Program-made: the position numbers and the translations under genes
Shown here: one piece after another, positions 29,869 through 39,627 of the stretch
How positions within the stretch are numbered: the stretch's first letter is position 1
How the letters are laid out: each line of letters begins with the position of its first letter
The notes under the pieces: generated by a model
The model's input: the letters and a program-made list of their open reading frames with translations, nothing else
Database searches by the model: none
Told to the model about the DNA's origin: nothing
NCBI GenBank assembly: GCA_030374735.1
Contig: JASCIV010000027.1
Location: forward strand, 1-64,000
Source of the DNA: Gracilaria caudata
Lineage: Eukaryota; Rhodophyta; Florideophyceae; Gracilariales; Gracilariaceae
DNA length: 64,000 bases
Direction of reading: 5' to 3'

Positions 29869-30729
29869 ATGGATATGCTGCGTGCCGTTGACGCGCATCC
29901 AGTCATTCGTGACGTCACCAAACACTTCAACCGCATCAAGAGGAGCGCCAGACCGTTCGTGCCGTTCATCACTCGCGCGTTGTTAGTGCTGGCATTTGCG
30001 GAAGATGCCGCGCACACCCTCATTGAATACCGTGCACAACTGCTGTTTTTCAAGCGGGAACTGGCAATTCCAAGGATAATTGCGTTGTTGTTCATTGCCA
30101 TCTCGACCTCCGCCACGTTTGTAGGCTGCGTGATGGTGTTTTTCACCAAGTGGGAGAAAAAAGGTGCCCAATTACTAATCTTCGCCACCGTGTACCAACA
30201 ACTGGTGTACGGAAGACACTCGCCTATCACTAGCGGCAACCTGGGCTTTTTTATTCGCAACATGTGTCTGTGCGGCACGCTCATGCTACTGATGAGTGGA
30301 CAGCGAATCAAGGATGGACTTCCAGCGCTACCAGGACTCCCAGACGCGCCCGATAAGGACGGAAAACGGCACAGCATAGCACTGATGACGCGACTGCTGT
30401 TAGGGCTGCTCACTCTAGAGATGTTCGACGTGATTGGATGGATGTGGGCAGTGGTGATCGTGCCAATAGCGTGCGCCGTGGTGCTGGGCTACAAGACTGA
30501 CTTCATGGGCGTGTTGTTGATGTTGTTCTACATCGTGGCTACGGTAACCAGCAAACAGTTTTGGATGATTGACGGGTCGGCTCACGTGTACGCGGCGTTC
30601 AAGCGCGACGTGATGCGCTTCGAGTTTCTGCAGACCATCTCCATCATGAGCGGGCTGCTGATGTTGATCATGAGCGGACCGGGCGCCTTGTCGTTGGACG
30701 AGAAGCTCAAGCGAGGAAAGGCGTGGTAA
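29869..30729 (+). CDS. SURF4/Erv29-family ER cargo receptor
   Basis: A 286-residue polytopic membrane protein starting MDMLRAVDAHPVIRD (ATG at 29869; the open frame starts 9 bases earlier at a TTG). It has about seven hydrophobic helices and the family's conserved blocks: R-A-L-L-V-L-A-F-A-E-D near the first helix, K-T-D-F-M-G-V in the middle, and a final helix followed by L-S-L-D-E-K and a Lys-rich end. SURF4/Erv29 collects soluble cargo for COPII vesicles and cycles between ER and Golgi. The last residues, K-L-K-R-G-K-A-W, are a basic tail that is not a canonical K-K-x-x signal. Confidence 0.9.
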   Translation: MDMLRAVDAHPVIRDVTKHFNRIKRSARPFVPFITRALLVLAFAEDAAHTLIEYRAQLLFFKRELAIPRIIALLFIAISTSATFVGCVMVFFTKWEKKGAQLLIFATVYQQLVYGRHSPITSGNLGFFIRNMCLCGTLMLLMSGQRIKDGLPALPGLPDAPDKDGKRHSIALMTRLLLGLLTLEMFDVIGWMWAVVIVPIACAVVLGYKTDFMGVLLMLFYIVATVTSKQFWMIDGSAHVYAAFKRDVMRFEFLQTISIMSGLLMLIMSGPGALSLDEKLKRGKAW

Positions 30730-31136
30730 GCTTCGCACTGTAGATAACTCCATAGCTCATTCGGTCAAGACTTTGGACACACATCACAATGACGTGGCGC
30801 GACTACCCTTGGTATCGTCAGGCGATAGCCGCGCGCTGCGCCGGTGTAATCGGCGCAGAATAAGCACCCGTGGTACAGCTGCAAAGCGACGCGTGACGCA
30901 TAAGAGGCGGAAGGTAACTTAGATGATCATCTGATACGCAGCACACTACTGTACTCTTGTATGGAAGAAGAATAAAAGAAATATCTCAAGACGTCGCGCA
31001 GCGACGCCGCGCTCGATGCAGCCGCGCGCCCCAGGTGCTCATCATGGCCTTTGGCCACGTTTCCTTTCACACTATCCTTGCAAGATACGAAGCTAATAGG
31101 GCTATCCTTATAACCCCCCCGTATCACCTTAAAAGC
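30730..31136. other. Convergent intergenic region
   Basis: 407 bp between the stops of SURF4 (plus) and the COG0523 GTPase (minus). No features beyond presumed 3'UTRs. Confidence 0.5.
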
Positions 31137-32816
31137 TTACTCCACCCCTTGGCCAACCTCGCGCTCCCCGTTCTTCCTCTCCTCTTCCACGCCTTCCACC
31201 TTTGCTTCCGTCGCTTCAGTTGCCCCCTCCGCCGCCCCGTAGCCCGCCATCCTTTCCAATCCCGCTTCCTCCGCATTTCCCCCTTCCGCATATCCCGCTC
31301 CCTCTCCTGCATATCCCTCCCCAGCATATCCCTCCCCAGCATATCCCACTCCCTCTCCTTCGAATTCATCCTCGCTCTCCTCTCCCGGCTTCACAATGCA
31401 CGCTTCCAACATTCGTGTAATGCTCTGCTTGTCAAGCTCGCGTCCAATCAGCACCAATTGGTTTTTGCGTTCAATGCCCTCAGGCCAAGCTTGCTCGTCT
31501 ACATTGTATCGAGACCCGCTCCAATGAAAAACGAAACGCGCGTAGTAGCCAGAGAACCACAGCAACCCTTTGGACCGAAATACCCCCGGAGGCAACACTT
31601 CCATAAACTCATCTTTGAAGCGCCTTAGAGAGAACGGATACTCGGACACAAACGAAATACTAGTAAACCCTTCCTGTTCCAGGTGCGTACGTTTGTCGTC
31701 CACGATACAGTTTCCTTCCGCATCATGCTCGTGGTCATGCTTGTGGCCATGCTTATGGTCATGCTTATGATCATGCTTATGATCATGCTTGTGGTCATGC
31801 TTATGGTCATCCTTGTGGTCATGCTTATGGTCATCCTTGTGGTCATTCCCGTGGTCATGCTTATGGACATCCTTACGCTCACCATTTTCTGTACCGTTAG
31901 CACTCCTTTCGTCCTCACGAGCACGTTTTTGTCCACGTCCGTTCTCCTCAACCAGCTTTCCGTTCTTCACCGACTTGACATTATTCCTCTTGCGGGGCAC
32001 TGCGCCAAGAGAGATTCCAAGGTCGAATAAAGCTGCAATCGGAACATATCCCTTCTGACTGCGTAAGACTCTGGCATTAGGGCGAATAGAAGTAATTGAC
32101 TTGATAACCTTGCTGACCTGTGCATCATCAGCCAAGTCCGTCTTGGACAGCAGCACAGTGTCAGCGGCCTCAATCTGTCTGTGGGCAGTTTCAGAGCCGT
32201 AATGGTCCTCATTCCAAGCACTTGAGTCGACTACAGTGAGCACCTGATCTAGGTACAGGTCCATACTGAGTTCAGTGTTCTCAATAGAGTCCATGATGGG
32301 TTTGGGGTTCGCAAGCCCCGTGGTTTCCACAATAAAATAGTCCGGGAGACGGCCAACCTCATCAGCCTTGTCCAGAATAGCGTGCACGGCGTCGATAAAG
32401 CCATTCGACACGGTGCAACACATGCAGCCGTTGTTGAGCATGACTGGTTCACCCTCTTCGCCCTTGGCAACGGTATCTACCAGCTGGTTGTCTATGTCGA
32501 CCTGACCAAATTCGTTAATAAGCACGGCGATTTTGAGCCCATGGTCGGCCTTGAGAATGTAGTTAAGCACGGTAGACTTGCCGGCGCCGAGGAAGCCGGT
32601 GAGTAAGGTGAGGGGGATGCCATCACCCTTGGGCATGGCCTTCGTGATGGCCTCAGCAGCGGCCCAGGTGCCGGAGGAGGTCAGCAAGGTCTTGTCATGA
32701 TCGGGGGTAAAGACATGGTTTGTGGAGATGCCCAACAATTCGGACACCCTCATCTTCTTCAGCGGAGGCTCTGTGGAATCTTTGGTAGCGGCAGGGGTGC
32801 TGGTCACAGTCGTCAT
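31137..32816 (-). CDS. COG0523 / CobW-family metal-chaperone GTPase, His-rich
   Basis: 559 residues from the ATG at 32816. G1 motif G-F-L-G-A-G-K-S (74-81), the metal-binding C-x-C-C motif (G-C-M-C-C, 131-134), E-T-T-G-L-A-N-P and S-K-T-D-L (for N-K-x-D) are all present. Residues about 318-363 are a dense His/Asp/Lys repeat, and a CobW C-terminal domain follows (S-Y-R-Y-type W-F-S-G). Family members such as ZNG1 deliver zinc to client enzymes using GTP. The His-rich loop suggests a large metal buffer. The C-terminal ~85 residues are an acidic Gly/Glu/Tyr repeat (G-Y-A-G-E) not usual for the family. The N-terminus lacks the C-P-x-L-V-P METAP1-binding motif of ZNG1. Confidence 0.92.
   Translation of the reverse strand: MTTVTSTPAATKDSTEPPLKKMRVSELLGISTNHVFTPDHDKTLLTSSGTWAAAEAITKAMPKGDGIPLTLLTGFLGAGKSTVLNYILKADHGLKIAVLINEFGQVDIDNQLVDTVAKGEEGEPVMLNNGCMCCTVSNGFIDAVHAILDKADEVGRLPDYFIVETTGLANPKPIMDSIENTELSMDLYLDQVLTVVDSSAWNEDHYGSETAHRQIEAADTVLLSKTDLADDAQVSKVIKSITSIRPNARVLRSQKGYVPIAALFDLGISLGAVPRKRNNVKSVKNGKLVEENGRGQKRAREDERSANGTENGERKDVHKHDHGNDHKDDHKHDHKDDHKHDHKHDHKHDHKHDHKHGHKHDHEHDAEGNCIVDDKRTHLEQEGFTSISFVSEYPFSLRRFKDEFMEVLPPGVFRSKGLLWFSGYYARFVFHWSGSRYNVDEQAWPEGIERKNQLVLIGRELDKQSITRMLEACIVKPGEESEDEFEGEGVGYAGEGYAGEGYAGEGAGYAEGGNAEEAGLERMAGYGAAEGATEATEAKVEGVEEERKNGEREVGQGVE
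31307..31353 (-). repeat. 15-bp tandem repeat coding Gly-Tyr-Ala-Gly-Glu
   Basis: Near-identical units of CCTCCCCAGCATATC on the plus strand. In the GTPase reading frame (minus) they code G-Y-A-G-E repeats in the C-terminal extension. Confidence 0.7.
31722..31873 (-). repeat. His-rich 12-bp tandem repeat
   Basis: Units like TTATGGTCATGC repeat about twelve times. On the minus strand they code D-H-K-H, the metal-binding tract of the COG0523 GTPase. The DNA is repetitive enough to change length by slippage. Confidence 0.85.
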
Positions 32817-33530
32817 GCCAAACAATGAGCAACAAGGAAAGGAAGGTACGACAGCGAGAAACAAGCTGACGGGGAAGGTAGCACGCGCCCAAAGCGCAGC
32901 AGGCGCGCAGCAGGGCAGCCACGGGGCGAGGCGAAGGAGGATTCCCGAACGAGTGTAGGGGGTTGAAGCTGGCGATGAACGCGCGGAGGGCGTGTGCGAG
33001 CAGCAGACGGCAGGAGTGCCAGAGCACCGGAGTCACTTGCGGGTCGCGTCTTTTAAACCGCGCCGCGCCGTCCGGCGCAGCACGGGCGTTCCCGCCAGGC
33101 TGGACGTTTGTTGGGCCCGTGCGCCGGCGCGGCATGGCAGGCTTTCGCGATTGGCCACCGGTGAACGACACACCGGTGCATGCGCCCCTTCCGCGCTCCA
33201 ACCTTGATTCAGTCAGCAGCATTTACGTTTCTGTGCCATACGTGCTCGCGTCACACACGTGTGTAGATGTGCGCGATGCAGGAGTTTCTCCATCCATGTG
33301 GCCGAATCGCTTTCCACGCACGCACATCTGGTCGCCAGACTTCTGGCGCGATTCGATTCTTTGCTGGGTCCTCACATAGATAAATCTACCTTCGTATCTA
33401 TATGAACGCCGTAGATATCCAAGCATATTCCTTATCTGCGCAGTCAGCAATCTACCCATACTTTACCGAACGTATCGCACATAGATAAGGACATATCTTG
33501 TCTACCACCTCCCCACCTCAGCTAGCAACG
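32817..33530. promoter_or_regulatory. Divergent promoter region (COG0523 GTPase / NEDD8)
   Basis: 714 bp. Near NEDD8 it holds TACCTTCGTA at 33387-33396, flanked by ATAGATAAATC and TCTATATG, and a second ATAGATAA at 33481. A TTTAAAAG-like sequence on the minus strand near 33052 could be a TATA element for the GTPase. Roles are inferred. Confidence 0.45.
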
Positions 33531-33770
33531 ATGCTTGTCAAGGTCAAACTTCTCACCGGGAACCAAACCGAGATTGACATTGATCCCACCGATACTATTT
33601 GGCGCATCAAGGAACGTGTGGAGGAGAAAGCCGGCATCGACCCTAAGCAGCAGAGGCTCATCTTCGGTGGAAAACAATTGGCGGATGATCGAGCCGCGAA
33701 CGAGTATAACATCGAGGGAGGTAGCGTACTGCACCTTGTCATCGCACTCAGAGGTGGCTCTCGTTTCTAA
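33531..33770 (+). CDS. NEDD8: NEDD8 / RUB1 ubiquitin-like modifier
   Basis: A 79-residue precursor starting [10 protein letters not shown]. Residues 1-76 are the mature modifier ending L-R-G-G, with Ala72, which is diagnostic of NEDD8 (ubiquitin has Arg72). The tail after Gly76 is only S-R-F and must be removed by a protease such as UCHL3 or NEDP1. NEDD8 activates cullin-RING ligases by modifying cullins; the two F-box proteins in this window would act in such ligases. A TTG 33 bases upstream is in frame, but ATG is at 33531. Confidence 0.96.
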   Translation: MLVKVKLLTGNQTEIDIDPTDTIWRIKERVEEKAGIDPKQQRLIFGGKQLADDRAANEYNIEGGSVLHLVIALRGGSRF

Positions 33771-34121
33771 TGAGCTCCCAGCCAGATCGCTCCTGATTTT
33801 CGGAATTGAGCACTGTACCGTGTAAACTGGCGCGAAGCGTCAGTGTGCGACAAATTGGCGCTGAACCGGAGCACCGCGCGTTCAAAACCATCTCACCTGA
33901 CGTTGCCCAACTTTGGACTACTCTAGAAGGACACTGTCACTCACGTACGAAAAGTAGATCATGATGGCGGTTCACGTCGTGAAGCTTTCCGACCTTACAC
34001 GCACTCGCTCTCACCTGTTGTGCGTTCGCCTTCAGCCCGCGTCGAGTACAGGAAGCATAGAAAAGAACACCGTAACTTCTTTAAAGTAAAATGCACCCAT
34101 GTACAGTTTTTAATACAGTAT
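33771..34121. other. Convergent intergenic region
   Basis: 351 bp between the stops of NEDD8 and CPSF30. Presumed 3'UTRs; nothing else seen. Confidence 0.5.
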
Positions 34122-34823
34122 TCATCTCCGGCCGCCATGCGGCATTGTACCGGCAGCAGTAGCAAGCATTCCATTCTCGTGAGTGATGAGTCTTGGGGCA
34201 GGGCCCCGCGATCTGCCAAATCCAAACCGATCTATACCGTTGCTGAACATATCCTCGTCATCAGCCGTGCGGGGAATCTCGAAGCGGGCGTGCCCAAATA
34301 CGCAGTCTGGTCCGTCCTTACAGAACCCAGCCAGATAGTTTGTACATGCGACCTTCTTCACGTGTCGATGGCGACATTTGGGACCGTGTCTGCAAAATCC
34401 CCTCGCGTAGTAAGGGCATTCATTCCTCTTCTTCTCAGGGTCAACGTGACGATACGGACATTCGTTATTCGAACACTCGCCGTACTTTGAAAAGAAGAAG
34501 CATTCGGGCATTCTAAGATAATCCACGGAATGCAAATAATCACACATATCCTGTTTCTTGCACAGCCCCCTCAAATAATGTTTGCAGACAATCAAACGGT
34601 CGTTTCGCGCGTGACGCCATTGGCAGCGCTCTCCACGCGTGCATCCGTTTTCCGAGTAGAAGTCTGGACACAAGTCTGTGGAAGTTCCCCACGCTGTTTC
34701 ATCTAGTCTGCGCACTTGGTCCAGACCGTTTTCGACTTCGAACTTGAATACTTGCCTTCCATGTGGAGCTATCTCTGATTCCCCGGGAACTAGGGCACTT
34801 GGAACTGCGACTGGGGCAGGCAT
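34122..34823 (-). CDS. CPSF30: CPSF30/Yth1, five CCCH zinc fingers
   Basis: A 233-residue polyadenylation factor subunit. Five consecutive C-x(7-8)-C-x(4-5)-C-x3-H fingers occupy about residues 52-180, with F-Y-S-E-N-G-C opening finger 1 and the conserved F2-F3 spacing of this family. In the cleavage and polyadenylation complex, fingers 2 and 3 read the AAUAAA signal. There is no C-terminal zinc knuckle, so the architecture is like yeast Yth1. Both termini are short and disordered. ATG at 34823 is the natural start. Confidence 0.93.
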   Translation of the reverse strand: MPAPVAVPSALVPGESEIAPHGRQVFKFEVENGLDQVRRLDETAWGTSTDLCPDFYSENGCTRGERCQWRHARNDRLIVCKHYLRGLCKKQDMCDYLHSVDYLRMPECFFFSKYGECSNNECPYRHVDPEKKRNECPYYARGFCRHGPKCRHRHVKKVACTNYLAGFCKDGPDCVFGHARFEIPRTADDEDMFSNGIDRFGFGRSRGPAPRLITHENGMLATAAGTMPHGGRR

Positions 34824-36989
34824 CTGAATTCAACTGCGACGGACTTCGCGAGTTTTGAAATGCAGAGTAGAAAGGACGAAAACGACAACCTTGCCAATGC
34901 TGCCTCTTCTGAGCCTTGCTTTTGCCGCTGCCTGCAGCCCCAACTGCTTTGAAAGCAGCGGCGTGACACAAGCTGCGTGGATCATTTTGTGAAAAAATTT
35001 TCGTTCAAAACTTTTTCAAAAAACCTTAAGTTGGAAAACTTCGATTCAGCGCGCGACGGAGATCACGTGCCGTGCCAGGCTGTGGGTCCGACCCAGAGTC
35101 CACTCTTTTGTTACTCGAATCGTGCACGTGCCGTCGACCTGTCACCGAACAAATCATCCTGTGATAGAGCGCACCACGAGGAACGAGGCGCTGCGCGTAT
35201 TTCAAGTCATATCATAAGAACCGTCGATTTGATTAGCACAGTAGGGCTCGGTCATCAAGTTGGAGCACAATCATTCAAACCGATGGTTGTGAGTGGCGCA
35301 ATAGACGCGTCTTTGTATCCAACATGGCACAGTCAGTGTGAGCTGGAAAATGAATCAACCCTCGAGAGAACCGTGGCGGCAACCGCGGTTCACAGAAATT
35401 AGTGGAACAAAGCATATCAAAACTGTCCACTTCTCTCTAAACGAGCTCGAGTCTAAACACGCGACAGAAGAGTCGAATATTGTTCACATAGGATTGGTAA
35501 CCTTTGGTAGCACGTGTTTACGCGAAACTGAAGCCAGTGCGCAATTCCGTAAAGGTCCTTGAATACCAGAGCGCGGCGGAATCATCCCATAATATATGTA
35601 CCAACACGTCTCAAGCAAGGCCAAGATATGTTGTCGGCGAATCACCGTGTGGTTTTCCTTAACCTACTGGTCATTGCAATCTTATTGACTTCACCCATTA
35701 TCTTCCCAGTCGGAGTGCGAGCAGTCACTAAAACACGGACGTCAGTGTCCAAGCAAGGGAAGAATTGTCACGGGTTGTCCACGTGAAATGACCAGTGCAC
35801 ATTAATACATTACTGAGGCGACAAACTGAGCACAACTCCACAAACTGGAGGTGAGAGTAAGATGTACTTCTGAGACAAGAAAGTCAGGTCGAAATCGAAA
35901 GGGTTGACATGGACTTGTTTCTACATAACGCATCTTAAAAATGAACCCGAGAATCATAGACATGATTTTCTTGACTAGCCCTGTTCTGATGGGCACGAGA
36001 GTTTGATAAGGTCCATTTTGGGAAAACAAGCCTAATTTGGTACTGTTGTCTCATGCAAGGAATTCCTCCAGAACGAAGACTGAATCGAATGCCGAGTACG
36101 AAGAGCATGGTAGGTGCCGGTCTCCTGGAGCGTCAGGTGTCATTTGTTCACATGAAGAACTAGTACCACTCAAAACGCTTGCTCATTCACTTACATTTTT
36201 GCATATGTACATGTTCCTGCGAATGAAAATTGATAACGATGCAAGCAGAATCTTCTGGTTCTGTTCTCCAGAGGCAAAATCGTGACTTGAGTGCAGAGCT
36301 ACGTTTTCTCGAAGACTCTTAAGATGTCGATCAGGATGTGTGTATGAAGCCAATCGGGGTGCTTTATTAGGCCATGCAGCTATCACGCTGGAAGAGGTTC
36401 GGAGATCGGTGTAAAGCAAATAGCGTATCCACCATCCGAAAGAATCTGCTCGTGAGACATATGTCTGGACGGGCACAATCGCTAGCATATGGGCATTGGT
36501 GCATTAAAGCAAACAGATTGATACTCAAACCTTGACCATCAAGGCTGTGCTCAGCAAGGAATACTTTGTAATGCCTTGCTTTCGGTGTCGTTTATGTGCA
36601 AACCAATTAGGCGGCAATCCCGCTACGGATATAGTATTCAATCCCAGTGAGAAGGCTCCCACTGATGTTGGAAATCTTCCGACTATTGCACAGACGATCC
36701 ATCGAAGCCCGTCAAGCTCTAGTGACCTACCATATCGACAACCTGAACTTAGTGTTCAAATACGCACTTCCATGAGAAGCATGAGTTCTGCAAGACACTA
36801 TAGTTCCTTCGTCTGTGGAGACAAACCATCCAGCTGCAAATTCAGACGCTAATCTCATCTATATGTTAAGCTCGCCCTTGAAGACGCTATCACTCCCTAT
36901 AAGGACCGACACATGACGTACTTTGCATATAAGCGCCAATTGCCGGAATAACTAGTTATGTTGCTCGATTAAATCTTCCTTCTCAATTA
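34824..36989. other. Intergenic, 2.2 kb, at most one tiny gene
   Basis: Lies between CPSF30 (upstream side) and the prenylcysteine-oxidase-like gene (3' end). Apart from the possible small secreted peptide at 35628, open frames are short and unrecognised. No RNA gene or repeat array noticed. Confidence 0.45.
35628..35786 (+). CDS. Possible small secreted peptide (52 aa)
   Basis: A 52-codon frame with a signal-peptide-like start: MLSANHRVVF, a strongly hydrophobic run (L-N-L-L-V-I-A-I-L-L) and a V-R-A cleavage-like site, then a basic 22-residue mature part. A weak TATA-like TAATATATG sits 30-40 bp upstream, which is close. It could equally be the first exon of a longer gene or chance. I have no family match. 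Confidence 0.22.
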   Translation: MLSANHRVVFLNLLVIAILLTSPIIFPVGVRAVTKTRTSVSKQGKNCHGLST

Positions 36990-38642
36990 TCATTCCTTCC
37001 AGGTGGCCACATCTTCATTGAAGAATGAAGCAGTGTTAATCGCTGAAAGGCAGTCAAGATTAATGTCATTGGCAATCCTATCCACGCATGCAGCGTTCAA
37101 GAATCGAGTATCAAGAATGAAAGACGGCGCGTGAGCTCCGTTGAGTTCGGCAAGGGATGTGCACTTATAGGGCCTCTTCGGGATCTCGTAAGCAACGATA
37201 TTCTCCACTTCAACAAAAAGCGTTCGGATGACATTAGAGGTCCTAGTGGGTTCCTCGCCAGTAATCACACGCCACATTCGAGGTTCCACTCGATGAATTT
37301 CTGCGCAGTTGACAGAATTCAAGACGGTCACAGTCATCGGTAGGTCATCTTGTGATGACATTCTCACGTATTCAGCATTGAGAGTTCCCGTCACAACTGC
37401 AGCGTATCGCATGACGTTGACCTGTGCTTCACGTGACTCTGCTACGCTGAGTTTGGAAGTTAGGGCAAGTGTCTCGGCCAAATCTTCCTCGAGCCCTGTG
37501 ACAGAAAACCGACTCGGATCAATCACTGCCGCGAGAATAACCGCATCGAACGAGCCTAGCGATTTCTGTTCCCCATTCTCCTCTAGACAAAACAGTTCCC
37601 AACCCGTCAAAGTCTTTTCCACATGAGCGACCTCGGTATTTAACTGCACATCGGCAGAGCACGACTTTGTTAGTTGTGGACAAAGATTTTCGGCGTCTTG
37701 AGAGGAAAGTAGACACGGTTTTGCTCGCAAATTACTGGGTATTGGCGCGTTGGCCAGCATGCCAAGCAGCGCTGCCAATGCGTTCATGTCGTACGTCACG
37801 GTCGAATCTGCATAGGGTCTGGTGAGACGGGGATATATTGCATCATCGAGTATGGCAGGATGTAGCCGAAATTGAGAGAAGTAACGAGCTGCAGACTGCT
37901 TGGCGTACTTTGCCAGGCCACAAGCTGAGAGCAAGTGGCCAAGAGTGACACAACTGGAGGCTGCATCGTGCTGTTGGATAAGTTGCAGATGCCGGTGCAT
38001 TTGAGATATTACAGAAGACAATACTGATAATGACTCACCTCCATAGGTGATAGAAGCAATTATTCGCGGGCGAAACACGTAGAACAAGAAACTCCAGAAG
38101 CGAAGTACGAGCGTGGTAGGAATGAGGCCAAAAGCTAGCAAGGCGGCATTCACGAACAACGCAATAGACGGGTAGTGTAGATGTGGCCCAGTTCTGCGAG
38201 CACGCGTCAAAAAGGGAGATGAACCAGAGACAAAGGCTGTGGCAAAATAAACAGTGACGCTTAAGGCGAACAACTGCATGAGAATGGGCATAAAGCGTGA
38301 CGCCAGCACCTTGCGAATCCACAGTGAGCGGGAACGGGATAACTTGTAACTGTCCTCTTTCCAATCGAAGAGCGCCCACTCAGTACGAGTGGGTTTGGAG
38401 GTGAGCTGAACGGCCGCCTCGTCGAGCAGCTTCGATAGTATGGGGGCAGCAGCGACGTCAGTAGTGGCGGCAGTGCCCACGACCACATTTCGCGCGGTGG
38501 CAAGCTTGTTTCCTCCCAGACGAGATCGCCGTTCGAAGACGACGATGTCAGCGTTTGGACTTGTCTTTCGCGTGTAGAAGGCGGTGGCACAGCCCAACAA
38601 GTTGCCGCCAATGATGGCTACCCGCATTTTGTCGGAACCCAT
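36990..38642 (-). CDS. Prenylcysteine-oxidase-like FAD protein with inserted membrane helices
   Basis: 550 residues from the ATG at 38642. The N-terminus is a Rossmann FAD site: M-R-V-A-I-I-G-G-N-L-L-G (G12 and G17), then V-V-F-E-R-R-S-R-L-G-G-N. The C-terminal part fits the prenylcysteine lyase family in layout and in short motifs (the N-A-L-A-A-L-L-G-M-L region; V-I-L-A-A segment). Those enzymes oxidise prenylcysteine released from degraded prenylated proteins. Oddly, two strong hydrophobic helices (about 117-138 and 158-180) sit between the FAD motif and the rest, and there is no signal peptide. The family is fairly clear; the true substrate is not. Confidence 0.72.
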   Translation of the reverse strand: MGSDKMRVAIIGGNLLGCATAFYTRKTSPNADIVVFERRSRLGGNKLATARNVVVGTAATTDVAAAPILSKLLDEAAVQLTSKPTRTEWALFDWKEDSYKLSRSRSLWIRKVLASRFMPILMQLFALSVTVYFATAFVSGSSPFLTRARRTGPHLHYPSIALFVNAALLAFGLIPTTLVLRFWSFLFYVFRPRIIASITYGGESLSVLSSVISQMHRHLQLIQQHDAASSCVTLGHLLSACGLAKYAKQSAARYFSQFRLHPAILDDAIYPRLTRPYADSTVTYDMNALAALLGMLANAPIPSNLRAKPCLLSSQDAENLCPQLTKSCSADVQLNTEVAHVEKTLTGWELFCLEENGEQKSLGSFDAVILAAVIDPSRFSVTGLEEDLAETLALTSKLSVAESREAQVNVMRYAAVVTGTLNAEYVRMSSQDDLPMTVTVLNSVNCAEIHRVEPRMWRVITGEEPTRTSNVIRTLFVEVENIVAYEIPKRPYKCTSLAELNGAHAPSFILDTRFLNAACVDRIANDINLDCLSAINTASFFNEDVATWKE

Positions 38643-39627
38643 TGGGAGCGCGCGAGGCGGCGAGCGGAAGCGAGGCGAGTGGCGATGGGAGAGGAATACA
38701 TGAAGAGCGTCAGAGTCAAGGGCAAAGCGCCTTGTCGCGCAGATCCGGTGTGGATCGGGGTCGACAGAATCTTTGCGGATTCCGGTCGAAGGGCGGACGC
38801 TCCTGTTCAAAACAAAGCTGCGCTGAAAGCAGGCGCGCCTTACAGCGGCCAGGCGTTGAGCCGTGATGGCGATGGCTTGTCAAATTGACAACGTGAAACA
38901 GTAAGTTGTACAACAGTACAACAACGGAGAACGGGCGGAGGGGACATCTCGTCGCTCAGCGAGCGCGCGTTCAGCCGAGCCCATCGCCGATGGCGATGTT
39001 GCGCCCTTTCCACTGCTTGCTCTCTTCCACGTGCGTCTTGAGTGCGGTCGCTTCATTAATTGCCGCCTATGCCAGTTCGCCACGCTACGCTTCTTGCTGA
39101 CCACCGCAGCGCCGAATTACAGATATTGATATCGTTTTCGGACAGTGCCACCGTTGGCATCGGCGTTGGCGTAAGTTCGCAGCTCCTCCTGAGAGCTGCT
39201 GCGTTCGCAGTCTTCGTTCCAAAGGGCGCGCCCAACTCGCTTGTCACATACGTACAAAGATGGACCCCGTCCAGGCATAAATATTATTGAAGTTAGCCAT
39301 CTGTCACAATACAGCACTGTACAAGGGTATCTACTGCCGCACTGGCAGAAATATCGACATCGATTTGATGACGAGTCCACACTCAAACATACCTGTGTGA
39401 GACACGTGTTCCCGCGACCCCACGCTTGTAGTACATCCGACTCCACCCTAACCAACAGCACAATTGTAGCAAGTCTTCGAAGCAAACTGGACGCTATTTC
39501 ACTTTAGTTTTATCAGTCGTTGAAGACCTCACAGTGAAATACTAGCATCAGAAAACGCACTTGTTAATAGAGGAACACTGGTAGTAGTTTCGAGTCCACA
39601 AATCACACTCAGCTCTCACGCCATTCG
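38643..39627. other. Intergenic, 1.0 kb (promoter of the flavoprotein)
   Basis: Between the start of the flavoprotein gene and the stop of the bZIP gene, both minus. It includes a small hairpin, GTTGTAC-AACA-GTACAAC (about 38905-38922). Short frames are unsupported. Confidence 0.4.

Noticed and set aside
31625..31951. Frames rich in Met/Thr/Ile repeats and Trp/Ser/Cys repeats across 31.6-32.1 kb
   Set aside because: They are other-frame readings of the His-Asp-Lys repeat in the COG0523 GTPase.
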